Shown: positions 26,513-34,469 of the stretch, piece after piece
Layout of the letters: every line of letters starts with the position of its first letter
How positions within the stretch are numbered: the stretch's first letter is position 1
Assembly (NCBI GenBank): GCA_026129765.1
Contig: JAHCHP010000003.1
Coordinates: forward strand, 62,001-126,000
Length of the DNA stretch: 64,000 nt
Source: Fimbriimonadia bacterium
GTDB lineage: Bacteria; Armatimonadota; Fimbriimonadia; Fimbriimonadales; GBS-DC
Direction: 5' to 3'
Made by a program: the position numbers and the translations under genes
Notes under the pieces: model-generated
Database searches by the model: none
What the model was told of the DNA's origin: nothing
Seen by the model: only the letters and a program-made list of their open reading frames with translations

Positions 26513-27292
26513 TCACATCTCGCGTTGATTGAAGATCAACACCGCTGCGACCAACAGCAAACAGATATAGACCCCGCCATAGGCGACGGTTTGCACCAAA
26601 TAGGCGGTTTCATCCGTCAGTTGTTGTTCAGGATTGATGATCGGGTTCTGCACATTGAAGTTCGCGAAGTTGGGCATCAGCAGCACTAAAATCTGCACCG
26701 GAATTCGAGTCATCGAGCCGACCTGCGGGTTCTTCTCAATCGTGTTCAGGAAGTTGCTGAGAATGTTTCCGACTAAGAAGGTGCCGCCCGATAAAAAGAA
26801 GTTGACCAGCGGCGACGCGAAGGTTGAGAAGAACAGGGTGACGCCCGCAAGCAGCGAACTCTGGAAGAAGAACATGATCAGCCCTTTAACCACTTTCGGG
26901 TCAATTTCGCGTAATGTCAGATACATCACCAGCATGAAAGCGACGCCCATGAGCAGAAAGGCGAACGCGAGAGTCTGCATCGCGCCCAGGAACTTGCCCA
27001 GCACAAAATGATGGCGTAGCACGGGCTTGGATAAGATGGTGTAGATCGTGCGCCGCTCAATCTCTTGGGGAATCATGTTAATACAGAGAATAATGGCGAT
27101 CAGCGCGCCCGCTAATTGGATGATTCCCAAGCCGAAGCTGGTGAGAATGGTTTTTTGTTCCCGCACCGCCAATACTTCAAAGGCAGGAGTCACTAATAGA
27201 ATGAGCAGGGCGACTAAAAGAATAATAAGCAGCACGCGCTTTCGGATCGCCTCTCCGAAGGTTGCGCGCGCGATGGCAAGGGTAGCATTCAT
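26513..27292 (-). CDS. ABC-2 type transporter permease
   Basis: 259-aa integral membrane protein with about six membrane helices (first near 20-45, 'VLLIILLVALLILLVTP'; last 'GGVYICLLLVAAVLIF'). The ABC-2 family exports polysaccharides, drugs or peptides, or affects envelope processes such as gliding. The sequence 'IPQEIERRTIYTILSKPVLRHHFVLGK' is the typical ABC-2 cytoplasmic loop. It overlaps the ATPase gene by 4 nt (ATGA), a clear operon. Confidence 0.9.
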   Translation of the reverse strand: MNATLAIARATFGEAIRKRVLLIILLVALLILLVTPAFEVLAVREQKTILTSFGLGIIQLAGALIAIILCINMIPQEIERRTIYTILSKPVLRHHFVLGKFLGAMQTLAFAFLLMGVAFMLVMYLTLREIDPKVVKGLIMFFFQSSLLAGVTLFFSTFASPLVNFFLSGGTFLVGNILSNFLNTIEKNPQVGSMTRIPVQILVLLMPNFANFNVQNPIINPEQQLTDETAYLVQTVAYGGVYICLLLVAAVLIFNQREM

Positions 27293-28221
27293 GCCGATTT
27301 TCCTCCTTGAATGGTCTCCACGAACAGGTCTTCCAGCGAGCGCCTTTGGGGCAGCACGCTGATGATGCGACCGCCGTTCTTTCGAACGAGGTCAATCACC
27401 GCGCCAATCGAGTCATCGTCTGGCTGCTGGACGAAGAGTTTGCCTTCATGCAAGTGCGCCTGTCCGCCGAGCGCCTTGAGTTGATCCAAAATACCGTTCT
27501 CGACGCGCTCCGCGATCATTTCGACCGTGCCGCCCGCCAAGAGCTCATCCAATTTGCCCAGACGCGCCATTTCGCCGTTCTTCAGAATGGCGACCCGGTC
27601 GCAAACGGCTTCGACATCCGAGAGCTGGTGCGAACAGACGAACAAGGTTTTGCCTTTGTCGCGCAGGTCCAAGATCATATCGCGGATATCGATATGCGCG
27701 ATGGGGTCTAAGCCCGCGGTCGGTTCATCTAAGATCAGGAGTTCGGGGTCGTTCAGCAGGCATTGCGCCAGCCCAATTCGCTGCTGCATTCCTTTCGAGT
27801 AGGTTCGTATAGGTTGGGATGCCGCGCGCGACAGCCCCACTCTGCCCAGCAGTTCTTTGATCCGCTTGCTGCGTTCGGGTTCGCCAATGCCGAAAAGTTG
27901 GGCATAAAAAGACAGAATTTCCTCCCCCGTCATGTAATCGTAGAAATAGGGATTTTCAGGTAAATAACTCAGTTTGAAATGGGTTTTCGGATCGCCTGCG
28001 GGTGTGCCTAAGACATAGGCTTCCCCTTGGGTAGGATAGATAATGCCCAGCAGGATTTTGATGGTGGTGGTTTTACCCGCCCCGTTTGGACCCAGGAACC
28101 CAAAAATCTCCCCTTTATTGACTTCCAGACTCAGGTTTTTAACGGCGTCAACCGTCGTTTTACTCCATAACCCGGAATATCGCTTGGAGAGATTCACAGT
28201 TTTAATGACTGTTTGTTCCAC
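27289..28221 (-). CDS. ABC transporter ATP-binding protein
   Basis: 310-aa ATPase for the permease that follows. Walker A 'GFLGPNGAGKTTTIK' is near residue 40, signature 'YSKGMQQRIGLAQ' near 140, Walker B 'LLILDEPTAGLDP' near 160 and the switch His in 'LFVCSHQL'. The C-terminal 80 residues form the regulatory extension common in ABC-2 exporters. GTG 28221 is the start with AGGAGG 9 nt upstream; the ORF is first in the operon ABC-permease-TPR-TPR. Confidence 0.93.
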   Translation of the reverse strand: MEQTVIKTVNLSKRYSGLWSKTTVDAVKNLSLEVNKGEIFGFLGPNGAGKTTTIKILLGIIYPTQGEAYVLGTPAGDPKTHFKLSYLPENPYFYDYMTGEEILSFYAQLFGIGEPERSKRIKELLGRVGLSRAASQPIRTYSKGMQQRIGLAQCLLNDPELLILDEPTAGLDPIAHIDIRDMILDLRDKGKTLFVCSHQLSDVEAVCDRVAILKNGEMARLGKLDELLAGGTVEMIAERVENGILDQLKALGGQAHLHEGKLFVQQPDDDSIGAVIDLVRKNGGRIISVLPQRRSLEDLFVETIQGGKSA

Positions 28222-28271
28222 GCTTAAAGCCTCCTATGAATGCGCAATAAAACATGTTTGGTATGTCTACA

Positions 28272-28277
28272 AGTATA
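28272..28277 (-). promoter_or_regulatory. -10 box of the ABC exporter operon
   Basis: TATACT in GGTATACTTG on the minus strand, about 50 nt upstream of GTG 28221. Confidence 0.45.
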
Positions 28278-28346
28278 CCCGACCGACCGCTTCCTTGTCG
28301 CGCCGGACGAATTGACGAACAGCCGGAGTTTCGGAACAAGCGAGAC

Positions 28347-28673
28347 TCAGCCCTGCGCTTCCCGGTGCGCGCGCAGGAAGTCGTCATGCCCGATGAAGTA
28401 ATGAGCGGAAAACTCGGCGGGTTGGAACCAGACCAATCCTTTCGGACAGCAGCCAAAAAAAGGCTCCACAACACGATGCGCTTGCTCCACATCGAGGGGA
28501 CTTTGGTCGACTCGCTGCACACTGCAATGCAACAGGTCATCTTCGCCTTCGAACTGCACTTTGTAATCGCCTAACACGCCGCCATACCGGTCGGCGTGGT
28601 TTAGAGAGATGGTTCGGTTCGCTTCTATGTCTTCTAAGACCGACTGAAGTATTCGTAAGGTTTCCGTTTCCAT
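28347..28673 (-). CDS. Hypothetical protein downstream of plsC
   Basis: 108-aa soluble protein with no recognised family: 'METETLRILQSVLEDIEANRTISLNH' then a beta-like region 'GVLGDYKVQFEGEDDLLHC' and a Trp/Phe/His-rich end ('HYFIGHDDFLRAH'). Two adjacent Cys lie at 'FFGCCPKGL'. It starts 5 nt after the plsC stop on the same strand, so it is probably translated from the plsC mRNA. The longer frame reaching 28808 is a shadow of plsC and is not used. Confidence 0.65.
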   Translation of the reverse strand: METETLRILQSVLEDIEANRTISLNHADRYGGVLGDYKVQFEGEDDLLHCSVQRVDQSPLDVEQAHRVVEPFFGCCPKGLVWFQPAEFSAHYFIGHDDFLRAHREAQG

Positions 28674-28678
28674 AAAAA

Positions 28679-29350
28679 TTATGAAGTCGATGAGACGGTG
28701 GCTTTGCGTTTCAGCGGCACGCCTTGTTGTTCCGCCAACATTTCGATTTGGGTCATGACGTGATCGCTGAAAGTGTCGCGCGCGACTCGGGGCGGTAGGT
28801 CGCCGCAAATCTGTTCAAAGGTGAAGGGCGCGCCAAACGCCACTTTCACTTTGCAGGGTTTGGGCAGGGAGGCGTTTTTGGGCATCGCGCGTTCGGTACC
28901 GACAATCGCCACCGGCACGACCGGCGCGCCGGAATGACGCGCCAACAACGAAACACCGGGCGTTGGAGGCAACAAGTGGTCGCCAGGATTTCGCGTGCCT
29001 TCGATGAACAGCAGCACGCCGTTGCCTTGCTGCAATTGCTCTAAGCTGCCACGAATCGCGCCTGTGTCCGCCGTGCCGCGATGCACAGGGAACGCGCCAA
29101 CCCGGCGCAGCAAAGCGGCTAAGGGCTTGAAACGGAACAGTTCCGCTTTCGCCATATAGTGAAGTTGGCGCGGGCATGCGCTGCCCACCAGCGGCGGATC
29201 CAAGAAACTGCTGTGGTTCGGCGCGATGATGACGGAACCCTCCAACGGCACATGTTCCGTTCCGCGAATCTCCATTCGGAGATAAAGCTTGCCGAACCCT
29301 CGCACTAAACTCCACGCCAATGTATAGAACCAATCGTTGCTTTTGAGCAT
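28679..29350 (-). CDS. plsC: 1-acyl-sn-glycerol-3-phosphate acyltransferase
   Basis: 223-aa PlsC-family acyltransferase making phosphatidic acid for membrane lipids. The catalytic HxxxxD motif is 'NHSSFLDP' near residue 48, the substrate-binding 'FIEGTRNPG' is near 120, and 'PVVPVAIVGT' follows, all in order. The N-terminal region has one hydrophobic segment. ATG 29350 is used with no strong Shine-Dalgarno. It is divergent from the msrC-like gene, with only about 58 bp between start codons. Confidence 0.9.
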   Translation of the reverse strand: MLKSNDWFYTLAWSLVRGFGKLYLRMEIRGTEHVPLEGSVIIAPNHSSFLDPPLVGSACPRQLHYMAKAELFRFKPLAALLRRVGAFPVHRGTADTGAIRGSLEQLQQGNGVLLFIEGTRNPGDHLLPPTPGVSLLARHSGAPVVPVAIVGTERAMPKNASLPKPCKVKVAFGAPFTFEQICGDLPPRVARDTFSDHVMTQIEMLAEQQGVPLKRKATVSSTS

Positions 29351-29396
29351 GGCTTATAAGAGAATACCTCATCCCGCGCAGGCTCGGAGCCGCAGG

Positions 29397-29402
29397 TATA
29401 CT
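29397..29402 (+). promoter_or_regulatory. -10 box of a probable leaderless promoter
   Basis: TATACT ends 6 nt before ATG 29409 of the GAF-type reductase; no Shine-Dalgarno. Confidence 0.55.
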
Positions 29403-29408
29403 TTTGCT

Positions 29409-29879
29409 ATGATTGAGCCACACAGAGCGGAAGCGATTCTTAAGGAAGCGGCGGGGATTTTGAGCGCGTCGGAGCCACTGGGAGCGCGTTTACAGCGACT
29501 GATGAATTGGCTGCGTGAACAGTTTGATTCTTATCATTGGGTGGGGATCTATTGGCTGGAGGGCGATATGCTCACACTGGGACCGTTTGCCGGTCCGCCC
29601 ACGGAACATACGCGCATCCGCGTGGGGCAGGGCGTGTGCGGAACAGCAGTGGCAGAGCATGCCAATCAAATTGTGGAGGATGTGCGCCAACGCGAGAACT
29701 ACTTAGCGTGTAATCTGGAGACGCGCTCCGAGATTGTGGTGTTGATTCGTAATGCGAAGGGCGTGATTCTGGGGCAGATCGATGTGGATGGGACCGAAGT
29801 GGGCGGGTTCGATTCGTCGGATGAGGCGTTTCTCAGCGCGCTAACAGAGCAGATCGCTCAAAAGATGAATGAGAGTTAA
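29409..29879 (+). CDS. msrC: GAF-domain free methionine-(R)-sulfoxide reductase
   Basis: 156-aa single GAF domain protein of the fRMsr type, which reduces free Met-R-sulfoxide with thioredoxin. Cys77 ('GQGVCGTA') and Cys101 ('YLACNLETRSE') are 24 residues apart, the same spacing as Cys94 and Cys118 of the E. coli enzyme; the first Cys of that enzyme (Cys84) has no equivalent here. 'GIYWLEGDMLTLGPF' and 'GQIDVDGTEVGGFD' match the family core. The start is ATG 29409, set by the -10 box 6 nt upstream; the longer TTG/ATG frame crosses that promoter. Convergent with ftsX, overlapping 4 nt. Confidence 0.85.
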   Translation: MIEPHRAEAILKEAAGILSASEPLGARLQRLMNWLREQFDSYHWVGIYWLEGDMLTLGPFAGPPTEHTRIRVGQGVCGTAVAEHANQIVEDVRQRENYLACNLETRSEIVVLIRNAKGVILGQIDVDGTEVGGFDSSDEAFLSALTEQIAQKMNES

Positions 29880-30751
29880 ATTTTGACGAATCGCTGCGCC
29901 GCCCAACTTGCGCTTAAGCCGCCCAACAACACGCCCAATGCCACCAAAGAAGCAAGAACGCTCCAGACCGGCGCGCCACCCGGCAGTTGGTCCAAAAAGG
30001 GCCACGCGCTGGAGGTGTAATCGGAGATCATGCGCGCGCCCAACAGCACCATTCCACTCGCCAACATCCCCCCCAAACCGCCCTGCACCGCGCCTTCTAA
30101 AACAAACGGCATGCGGATGGCTCGATGGTTTGCGCCCACCAACGACATAATCCGCACTTCGGTCTGACGCGAAAGTACCGTCAGGCGAATGGCGTTATAG
30201 ATCAAAACCAGCGCAGAGAGCATTAGGAGCCCGCTGATGCTGAAGCCGGTCCAGCGGATGAAGCGTGAGATGCTCATGACTTGCGCCAGCGTTTCTTGTT
30301 GATTCAAAACATCTTCCACCACTTTCTCTTGGCGGATTCGTTTGGAGACTCCCGCGATCTGTTCGGGTTCCCGCGTAGAGACGATGAGCTTATCGGGCAG
30401 GGGGTTGGGTAGATCGGAGAGATCCATCTGGTCTAAGAGCGCGTCTTTCTCTTGCTGCCACGCCTCTTCTTTGGTAATCAACTGAACCAACGCGACTTCC
30501 GGCATCGCTTGCAACTGTTGTTGAAGCGCGACGACCTCTTCGCGTTTGGCATCTTCATGCGCGAACACCTCGATTTCAAATTTACGGGGCAGCGACTGCG
30601 CGACAGAGTCGAGCTTGTAGAGCATCATCCCGACACTGCCCAATAAGATTAACGCAACCGTCGAGGTGCTAATCGCGGCGAATTGCATCAATCCGTTGCG
30701 TCGCAGGTTCGCCCAGGTTTCGTTCAGAATAAACAGCAGGCGGTCGATCAA
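29876..30751 (-). CDS. ftsX: Cell division protein FtsX
   Basis: 291-aa membrane subunit of the FtsEX complex that activates septal peptidoglycan hydrolases. Four membrane helices: one near residue 22-45 ('AAISTSTVALILLGSVGMM') and three at the C-terminal half ('FSISGLLMLSALVLIYNAI', 'GGLGGMLASGMVLLGARM', 'SVLASLVALGVLLGGLSA'). The extracytoplasmic loop between them carries 'KFEIEVFAHEDA'. The MacB-type FtsX loop 'LVGANHRAIRMPFVLEG' is clear. It is directly downstream of ftsE (3 nt gap). Confidence 0.93.
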   Translation of the reverse strand: MIDRLLFILNETWANLRRNGLMQFAAISTSTVALILLGSVGMMLYKLDSVAQSLPRKFEIEVFAHEDAKREEVVALQQQLQAMPEVALVQLITKEEAWQQEKDALLDQMDLSDLPNPLPDKLIVSTREPEQIAGVSKRIRQEKVVEDVLNQQETLAQVMSISRFIRWTGFSISGLLMLSALVLIYNAIRLTVLSRQTEVRIMSLVGANHRAIRMPFVLEGAVQGGLGGMLASGMVLLGARMISDYTSSAWPFLDQLPGGAPVWSVLASLVALGVLLGGLSASWAAQRFVKI

Positions 30752-30754
30752 GGT

Positions 30755-31474
30755 TCACCTCCTCAGCGTGGCGACACTAATTCTTGCTCGTTCAATTTCT
30801 CCTGGATAACTGCCGGACGGCGTGTCGCTGATAATCTCTCCGTTTTCCATCGCCACCACGCGCTTCTTCAGACGGTCGACAATCGCGGGATTATGGGTGG
30901 AAACGATCACGGTCGCGCCCCGAAGGTTGATCTGCTGGAGCAGCAGGGTGATGTCCCAAGAGGTTTCTGGGTCTAAGTTTGCGGTGGGTTCGTCGGCAAT
31001 AAGCAAAGGCGCGTTGTTGGCGATGGCGCGCGCAATCGCGACTCGCTGCGCTTCGCCGCCCGATAACTCGTCCGGCTTTGATTTTGCTTCAGAACTCATA
31101 CCGACCAACGCCAATGCATGCGCTACCCGCCGATGAACTTCGCGCTGACTGTAGCCGATAGCGCGCAGACCATAAGCGATGTTCTCCCATACGTTTTTGC
31201 GTGGGAGCAGGGCATAATCTTGCGGCACGATTCCCATGCCCCGTCGGAGCTTGGGGATGCCTGTGGGCTTCAGATTGGTGATATTTTGCCCATAAATCAT
31301 CACTTGACCCCGAGTCGGTTTGAGATCGCCATACATCAAGCGCAGCATGGTCGACTTGCCTGCGCCCGTCGCGCCCACTAAAAAGACAAATTCGCCCGGT
31401 TCCACGCAGAGATTCACGCGGCTCAGAGCGAACGACTCCCCATAGATTACGCTGACATCCTGAAACTGAACCAT
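30755..31474 (-). CDS. ftsE: Cell division ATP-binding protein FtsE
   Basis: 239-aa ABC ATPase partner of FtsX at the divisome. Walker A 'GATGAGKSTMLRLMYG', signature 'LSGGEAQRVAIARA' and Walker B 'LLIADEPTANLDP' are all intact. ATG 31474 is preferred, with GAGAGG 7 nt upstream; the upstream extension to 31531 has no family match. Forms an operon with ftsX. The 400 bp upstream hold a tandem hairpin array and no gene. Confidence 0.95.
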   Translation of the reverse strand: MVQFQDVSVIYGESFALSRVNLCVEPGEFVFLVGATGAGKSTMLRLMYGDLKPTRGQVMIYGQNITNLKPTGIPKLRRGMGIVPQDYALLPRKNVWENIAYGLRAIGYSQREVHRRVAHALALVGMSSEAKSKPDELSGGEAQRVAIARAIANNAPLLIADEPTANLDPETSWDITLLLQQINLRGATVIVSTHNPAIVDRLKKRVVAMENGEIISDTPSGSYPGEIERARISVATLRR

Positions 31475-31871
31475 AAATAACCTCTCCCCATACCGAATTC
31501 TATAGGCAACTGCCCAGTAGAATAGTATCAAATACGTTATTTTTGCATATTGTTTTGCGCTTAAAATACGCGCTCATCGTTCTGTCCTTTTTCAGTATAC
31601 CCCATCCAAGCCGAAGATAAGGAGACTTCATACGGTATGCTATTGTAATCGGTTTCGCTGCTAAGAATTTGAGAAGTGGCATATCTGACCTGTGGCAAGG
31701 ACATCTTGTCCGTGAAAACAAGCGGCACGGACATCTTGTCCGTGAAAACAAGCGGCACGGACATCTTGTCCGTGAAAACAAGCGGCACGGACATTTTGGA
31801 CAAAATGCCTAAGCCACAAAGATGAAAGGCAGGAGTTCGGCTTTGAGAGGATATGGAAAAAATCAAAACGG
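31475..31871. other. Gene-free stretch between ftsE and the HAF-repeat gene
   Basis: No coding sequence is supported. The stretch contains the ftsE leader, AT-rich sequence at 31520-31590, and a tandem hairpin array at 31698-31800. ORFs seen across it only translate the repeat and show a meaningless repeated peptide. Confidence 0.7.
31698..31800. repeat. Tandem 30-bp hairpin repeat, 3.3 copies
   Basis: The period is exactly 30 bp (units start at 31701, 31731, 31761, with a partial at 31791). Each unit carries a perfect dyad CACGGACA-tct-TGTCCGTG or a slight variant, separated by a 'AAAACAAGCGG' spacer. The last unit is degenerate. There are no variable spacers, so it is not CRISPR. Repeated protein-binding sites or a multi-hairpin terminator are possible. 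Confidence 0.85.
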
Positions 31872-32507
31872 CTAACACCCTTCGCCGAAGTCGAACAACA
31901 CTTGAAGTAAATCTGCGTCATCTACGACATCATCGTGATTGGTATCTTCCGGCATTCCGCTGCCTGTCATAACAGAGGCAAACAGCACAGCCATTAAGTC
32001 GCTGTCGTCCACGCAGAAGTTTCTATCGATATCGCTTACAGGACCTTCCGCAAATGAATCTGTATCTAACAAGAACGCTTCTCGGCTCTCCGTCAACTCA
32101 TGGTATCCATCTCCAACAATGTATCGCCCGTCAGGTGAGAGATTGATCGCCACGCCAAGCACTGTGCTGCCTCGCAATCGAGTGGCATAGAGGGTATTCA
32201 AGTCTTGCATACCCGTCGCTTGCGTCCAAATAAATGCCCTGCCATTCGAGTTGCCGACAATGATCGTTCCATCTTCGGATACGGCGTGGGCGAAACCGGG
32301 ACCAAGGTCTTGTATGCCGTCGACTTGAGTCCACCGAAACGCATGCGCGACGTTGTTTGCGCCTAATGCATATCCGACGATAACGGAGCCATCCGGCGAG
32401 ATGCCGAGCCAGGTGATTCTTTGCGCACTCACTGGTTGGAATGCGCCCAGTATCAAACCCAGCGCGGTCAGAAGCACGAGTGTGGGAGCGAGCCCTAAGA
32501 CGCGCAA
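31872..32507 (-). CDS. Secreted HAF-repeat protein with dockerin-like tail
   Basis: 211-aa exported protein. The signal peptide runs to 'FQPVSAQ'. Two or three HAF-type beta units follow ('ISPDGSVIVGYALG...HAFRWTQVDGIQDLGPG', 'VSEDGTIIVGNSNGRAFIWT', 'LSPDGRYIVGDGY'). The C-terminal 50 residues hold two calcium-type loops of the dockerin pattern: 'SDIDRNFCVDDSDLMAVLF' and 'DTNHDDVVDDADLLQVLFDFG'. The start is TTG 32507 with AAGGAG at a rather long 14-nt spacing. HAF proteins are usually longer, so this may be a shortened copy. The dockerin tail recurs in two neighbouring genes. Confidence 0.72.
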   Translation of the reverse strand: MRVLGLAPTLVLLTALGLILGAFQPVSAQRITWLGISPDGSVIVGYALGANNVAHAFRWTQVDGIQDLGPGFAHAVSEDGTIIVGNSNGRAFIWTQATGMQDLNTLYATRLRGSTVLGVAINLSPDGRYIVGDGYHELTESREAFLLDTDSFAEGPVSDIDRNFCVDDSDLMAVLFASVMTGSGMPEDTNHDDVVDDADLLQVLFDFGEGC

Positions 32508-32632
32508 GAAGTATTGTAATCTCCTTGTAAGGGTTCCTCAGAATAAATATTTGCGAAGGCGGTTGCCCGCCCCGCATGAATCTATGACTCGATAAATGTT
32601 CAAAACCGGACAAAAGGCGGTTTGTTTTAGGC

Positions 32633-32638
32633 TATAAT
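32633..32638 (+). promoter_or_regulatory. -10 box of a probable leaderless promoter
   Basis: TATAAT ends 6 nt before ATG 32645; no Shine-Dalgarno in the gap. Confidence 0.6.
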
Positions 32639-32644
32639 TAGAGT

Positions 32645-33238
32645 ATGTACATCGTTCGTTGGTTGGACGATTTGACCGAATACCGGCTGCGTTTACAGCA
32701 GTTCAGCGATGAGGAATTGGAAGATATTTACTTCCATATGGATTTGTTGCGCTACCCAGAGCATTATCATAGCGTATTGATGGAGTTTCGCCGCCGCCAG
32801 TTGGAACCCACCATCGCGGATCGCCCGTTCCCAGAAACTCAATGGACTTTGCCCCATCTTTTAGCTTACTGCCCCTTCCTGACGCGCTCCAAAGTCTTGT
32901 TTCAAGGCGCGCTGGCGTTCTCGTTTGTCGCGCTGGGTTTTTTGTTGACGTCCGCTGCTTTGTTTCCGTTCTGGCTGCTGATGGGGCCGCTGGGTGTTTT
33001 GAACGCGGCAGCGGCTTTGTTTAATCTGATTTTGATGCCGGTCGCTCTAATGTTTGCGGGCGCGGCAATGATTCGAGCAGGCGTTAGAGGCGTGTTTCTG
33101 CCGTTTGCGTTAGTGGGCGTGGCGCTGGGCATGATGCTCTTTCTGAGAACAGGATTGTTAGAAACGATGATCCAAGAGATGAGCCGTTCTCATCCTCCGG
33201 TGCCGTTTATGGATTACCCGCGAGGGATCGGCTTTTGA
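32645..33238 (+). CDS. Hypothetical membrane protein upstream of anmK
   Basis: 197-aa protein: a charged N-terminal 80 residues ('RLRLQQFSDEELEDIYFHMD') then three or four membrane helices ('VLFQGALAFSFVALGFLL', 'FPFWLLMGPLGVLNAAAA', 'NLILMPVALMFAGAAMI', 'FLPFALVGVALGMMLFL'). No family recognised. Its TGA overlaps the TTG start of anmK (TTGA), so the two are coupled. Transcription probably starts at the ATG. Confidence 0.72.
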   Translation: MYIVRWLDDLTEYRLRLQQFSDEELEDIYFHMDLLRYPEHYHSVLMEFRRRQLEPTIADRPFPETQWTLPHLLAYCPFLTRSKVLFQGALAFSFVALGFLLTSAALFPFWLLMGPLGVLNAAAALFNLILMPVALMFAGAAMIRAGVRGVFLPFALVGVALGMMLFLRTGLLETMIQEMSRSHPPVPFMDYPRGIGF

Positions 33239-34407
33239 ACGCTTCTCCCCTGCACAAGTTCGCCTCTCTATCCCAGCGTTCTTCCCGCGTCGCGCTGGGG
33301 CTTATTTCCGGCACTTCGATGGATGGGATCGATACCGCCTTAGTTCGTATCGATTCTTCTTCTGAGCCCTTTTCCATTCAAACGCTTGCCTGCTTGCACG
33401 AACCTTACAGCACAGCCGAGCGGGAAGCCTTACGCGCTTTCATCCAATGTCCCGATTTGGAAGCGATGACGGTTTGGGATGTTTATCTTGGCGAGCGGTT
33501 TGCCGATACCGCGCTGAGGCTTATCGAACAAGCGGGCGCGCCAACGGTCGATGTCATTGGTTCGCATGGGCAGACGATTTGGCATGCGCCGCGCGGCGAA
33601 CTGTTTGGCAAACCCGCCGCGGGAACCTTGCAAATCGGTCAGCCAGATGTCATCGCTGCGCGTACGGGGCTGCCGGTGGTAGCTGATTTTCGAACGCGTG
33701 ATATGGCGTGGGGTGGTCAGGGCGCGCCACTGGTGCCGTTTGTGGATTGGCGTCTGCTGAGTCATCCCTCTGAGAACCGGGTCGCGCTGAATGTGGGCGG
33801 TATCGCGAATGTGACCCTGCTGCCTGCGGGTTGCGAGGCGAAGGAAATCCGAGCTTTGGATACGGGACCGGGCAATGTGTTGATCGACTTAGCAACCCAG
33901 TATTTCACTCATGGCGCGCATGCCTATGATGCGCAGGGCGCGTTTGCCCGCAAAGGCAAGGTGAATCAACACCTGCTCGATTCGCTCTTGCAACATCCTT
34001 ATTATATTGAGCCGACGCCCAAATCGACGGGGCGCGAGATGTTCGGCGATGGTTATTTTCAGACTTTGCGAACCGAGCTGGAACGTCTAGGCATGTTGGA
34101 TGCAATAGCGACCCTGACCGAACTAACCGCGCGAACGATTGCTCGCTCTCTCTCCAACTTTTCTGCTGAACGGTTGATTGCCGCGGGGGGTGGTTCGCAT
34201 AATTCATTTTTAATGGAGCGTCTGCAAGCACTGTTGCCCGGCGTGAGAGTGGAATCGTCTGCGGCTCATGGGATCGATCCAGACTTCAAAGAAGCGATTG
34301 CTTTTGCGGTGTTGGCAGATTGTTTTTTGCGGGGAGAACCGGCTTCTTTTCCCAACACGACCGGCGCGCAAAAAACGGTGTTGCTGGGGAAATGCTGTTT
34401 GCCTTGA
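33235..34407 (+). CDS. anmK: Anhydro-N-acetylmuramic acid kinase
   Basis: 390-aa kinase that converts 1,6-anhydroMurNAc to MurNAc-6-P in peptidoglycan recycling. Motifs are clear: 'LGLISGTSMDGIDTALV' (phosphate and sugar binding), 'GSHGQTIWH', 'NVGGIANVTLLP', 'ALDTGPGNVLID' and 'AAGGGSHN'. The start is TTG 33235, overlapping the previous stop, with GAGGGA upstream; the first 15 residues before 'SRVALGL' are an unusual extension. A strong bidirectional terminator follows. Confidence 0.94.
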   Translation: MNASPLHKFASLSQRSSRVALGLISGTSMDGIDTALVRIDSSSEPFSIQTLACLHEPYSTAEREALRAFIQCPDLEAMTVWDVYLGERFADTALRLIEQAGAPTVDVIGSHGQTIWHAPRGELFGKPAAGTLQIGQPDVIAARTGLPVVADFRTRDMAWGGQGAPLVPFVDWRLLSHPSENRVALNVGGIANVTLLPAGCEAKEIRALDTGPGNVLIDLATQYFTHGAHAYDAQGAFARKGKVNQHLLDSLLQHPYYIEPTPKSTGREMFGDGYFQTLRTELERLGMLDAIATLTELTARTIARSLSNFSAERLIAAGGGSHNSFLMERLQALLPGVRVESSAAHGIDPDFKEAIAFAVLADCFLRGEPASFPNTTGAQKTVLLGKCCLP

Positions 34408-34425
34408 GGGAAATGTAAGAGAAAT

Positions 34426-34459
34426 ACCTTCAGAGGCAGGTAGCCCTGCCTCTGAAGGT
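34426..34459. terminator. Bidirectional terminator between anmK and the dockerin-tailed gene
   Basis: ACCTTCAGAGGCAGG pairs perfectly with its complement 34445-34459 around a TAGC loop: a 15-bp stem exactly between two convergent stop codons. T-runs are short on both sides, but the stem is very stable. Confidence 0.75.
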
Positions 34460-34469
34460 GGGTTATTGA

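Noticed and set aside
31698-31800. Possible CRISPR array
   Set aside because: Units abut exactly at 30 bp with identical spacer-like parts, there are no variable spacers and no cas genes in the window.
31500-31921. Overlapping minus-strand ORFs of 86-105 aa across the 30-bp repeats
   Set aside because: They only translate the hairpin array into a repeated Cys/Phe/Arg-rich peptide; no family, start signal or conservation argument supports coding.
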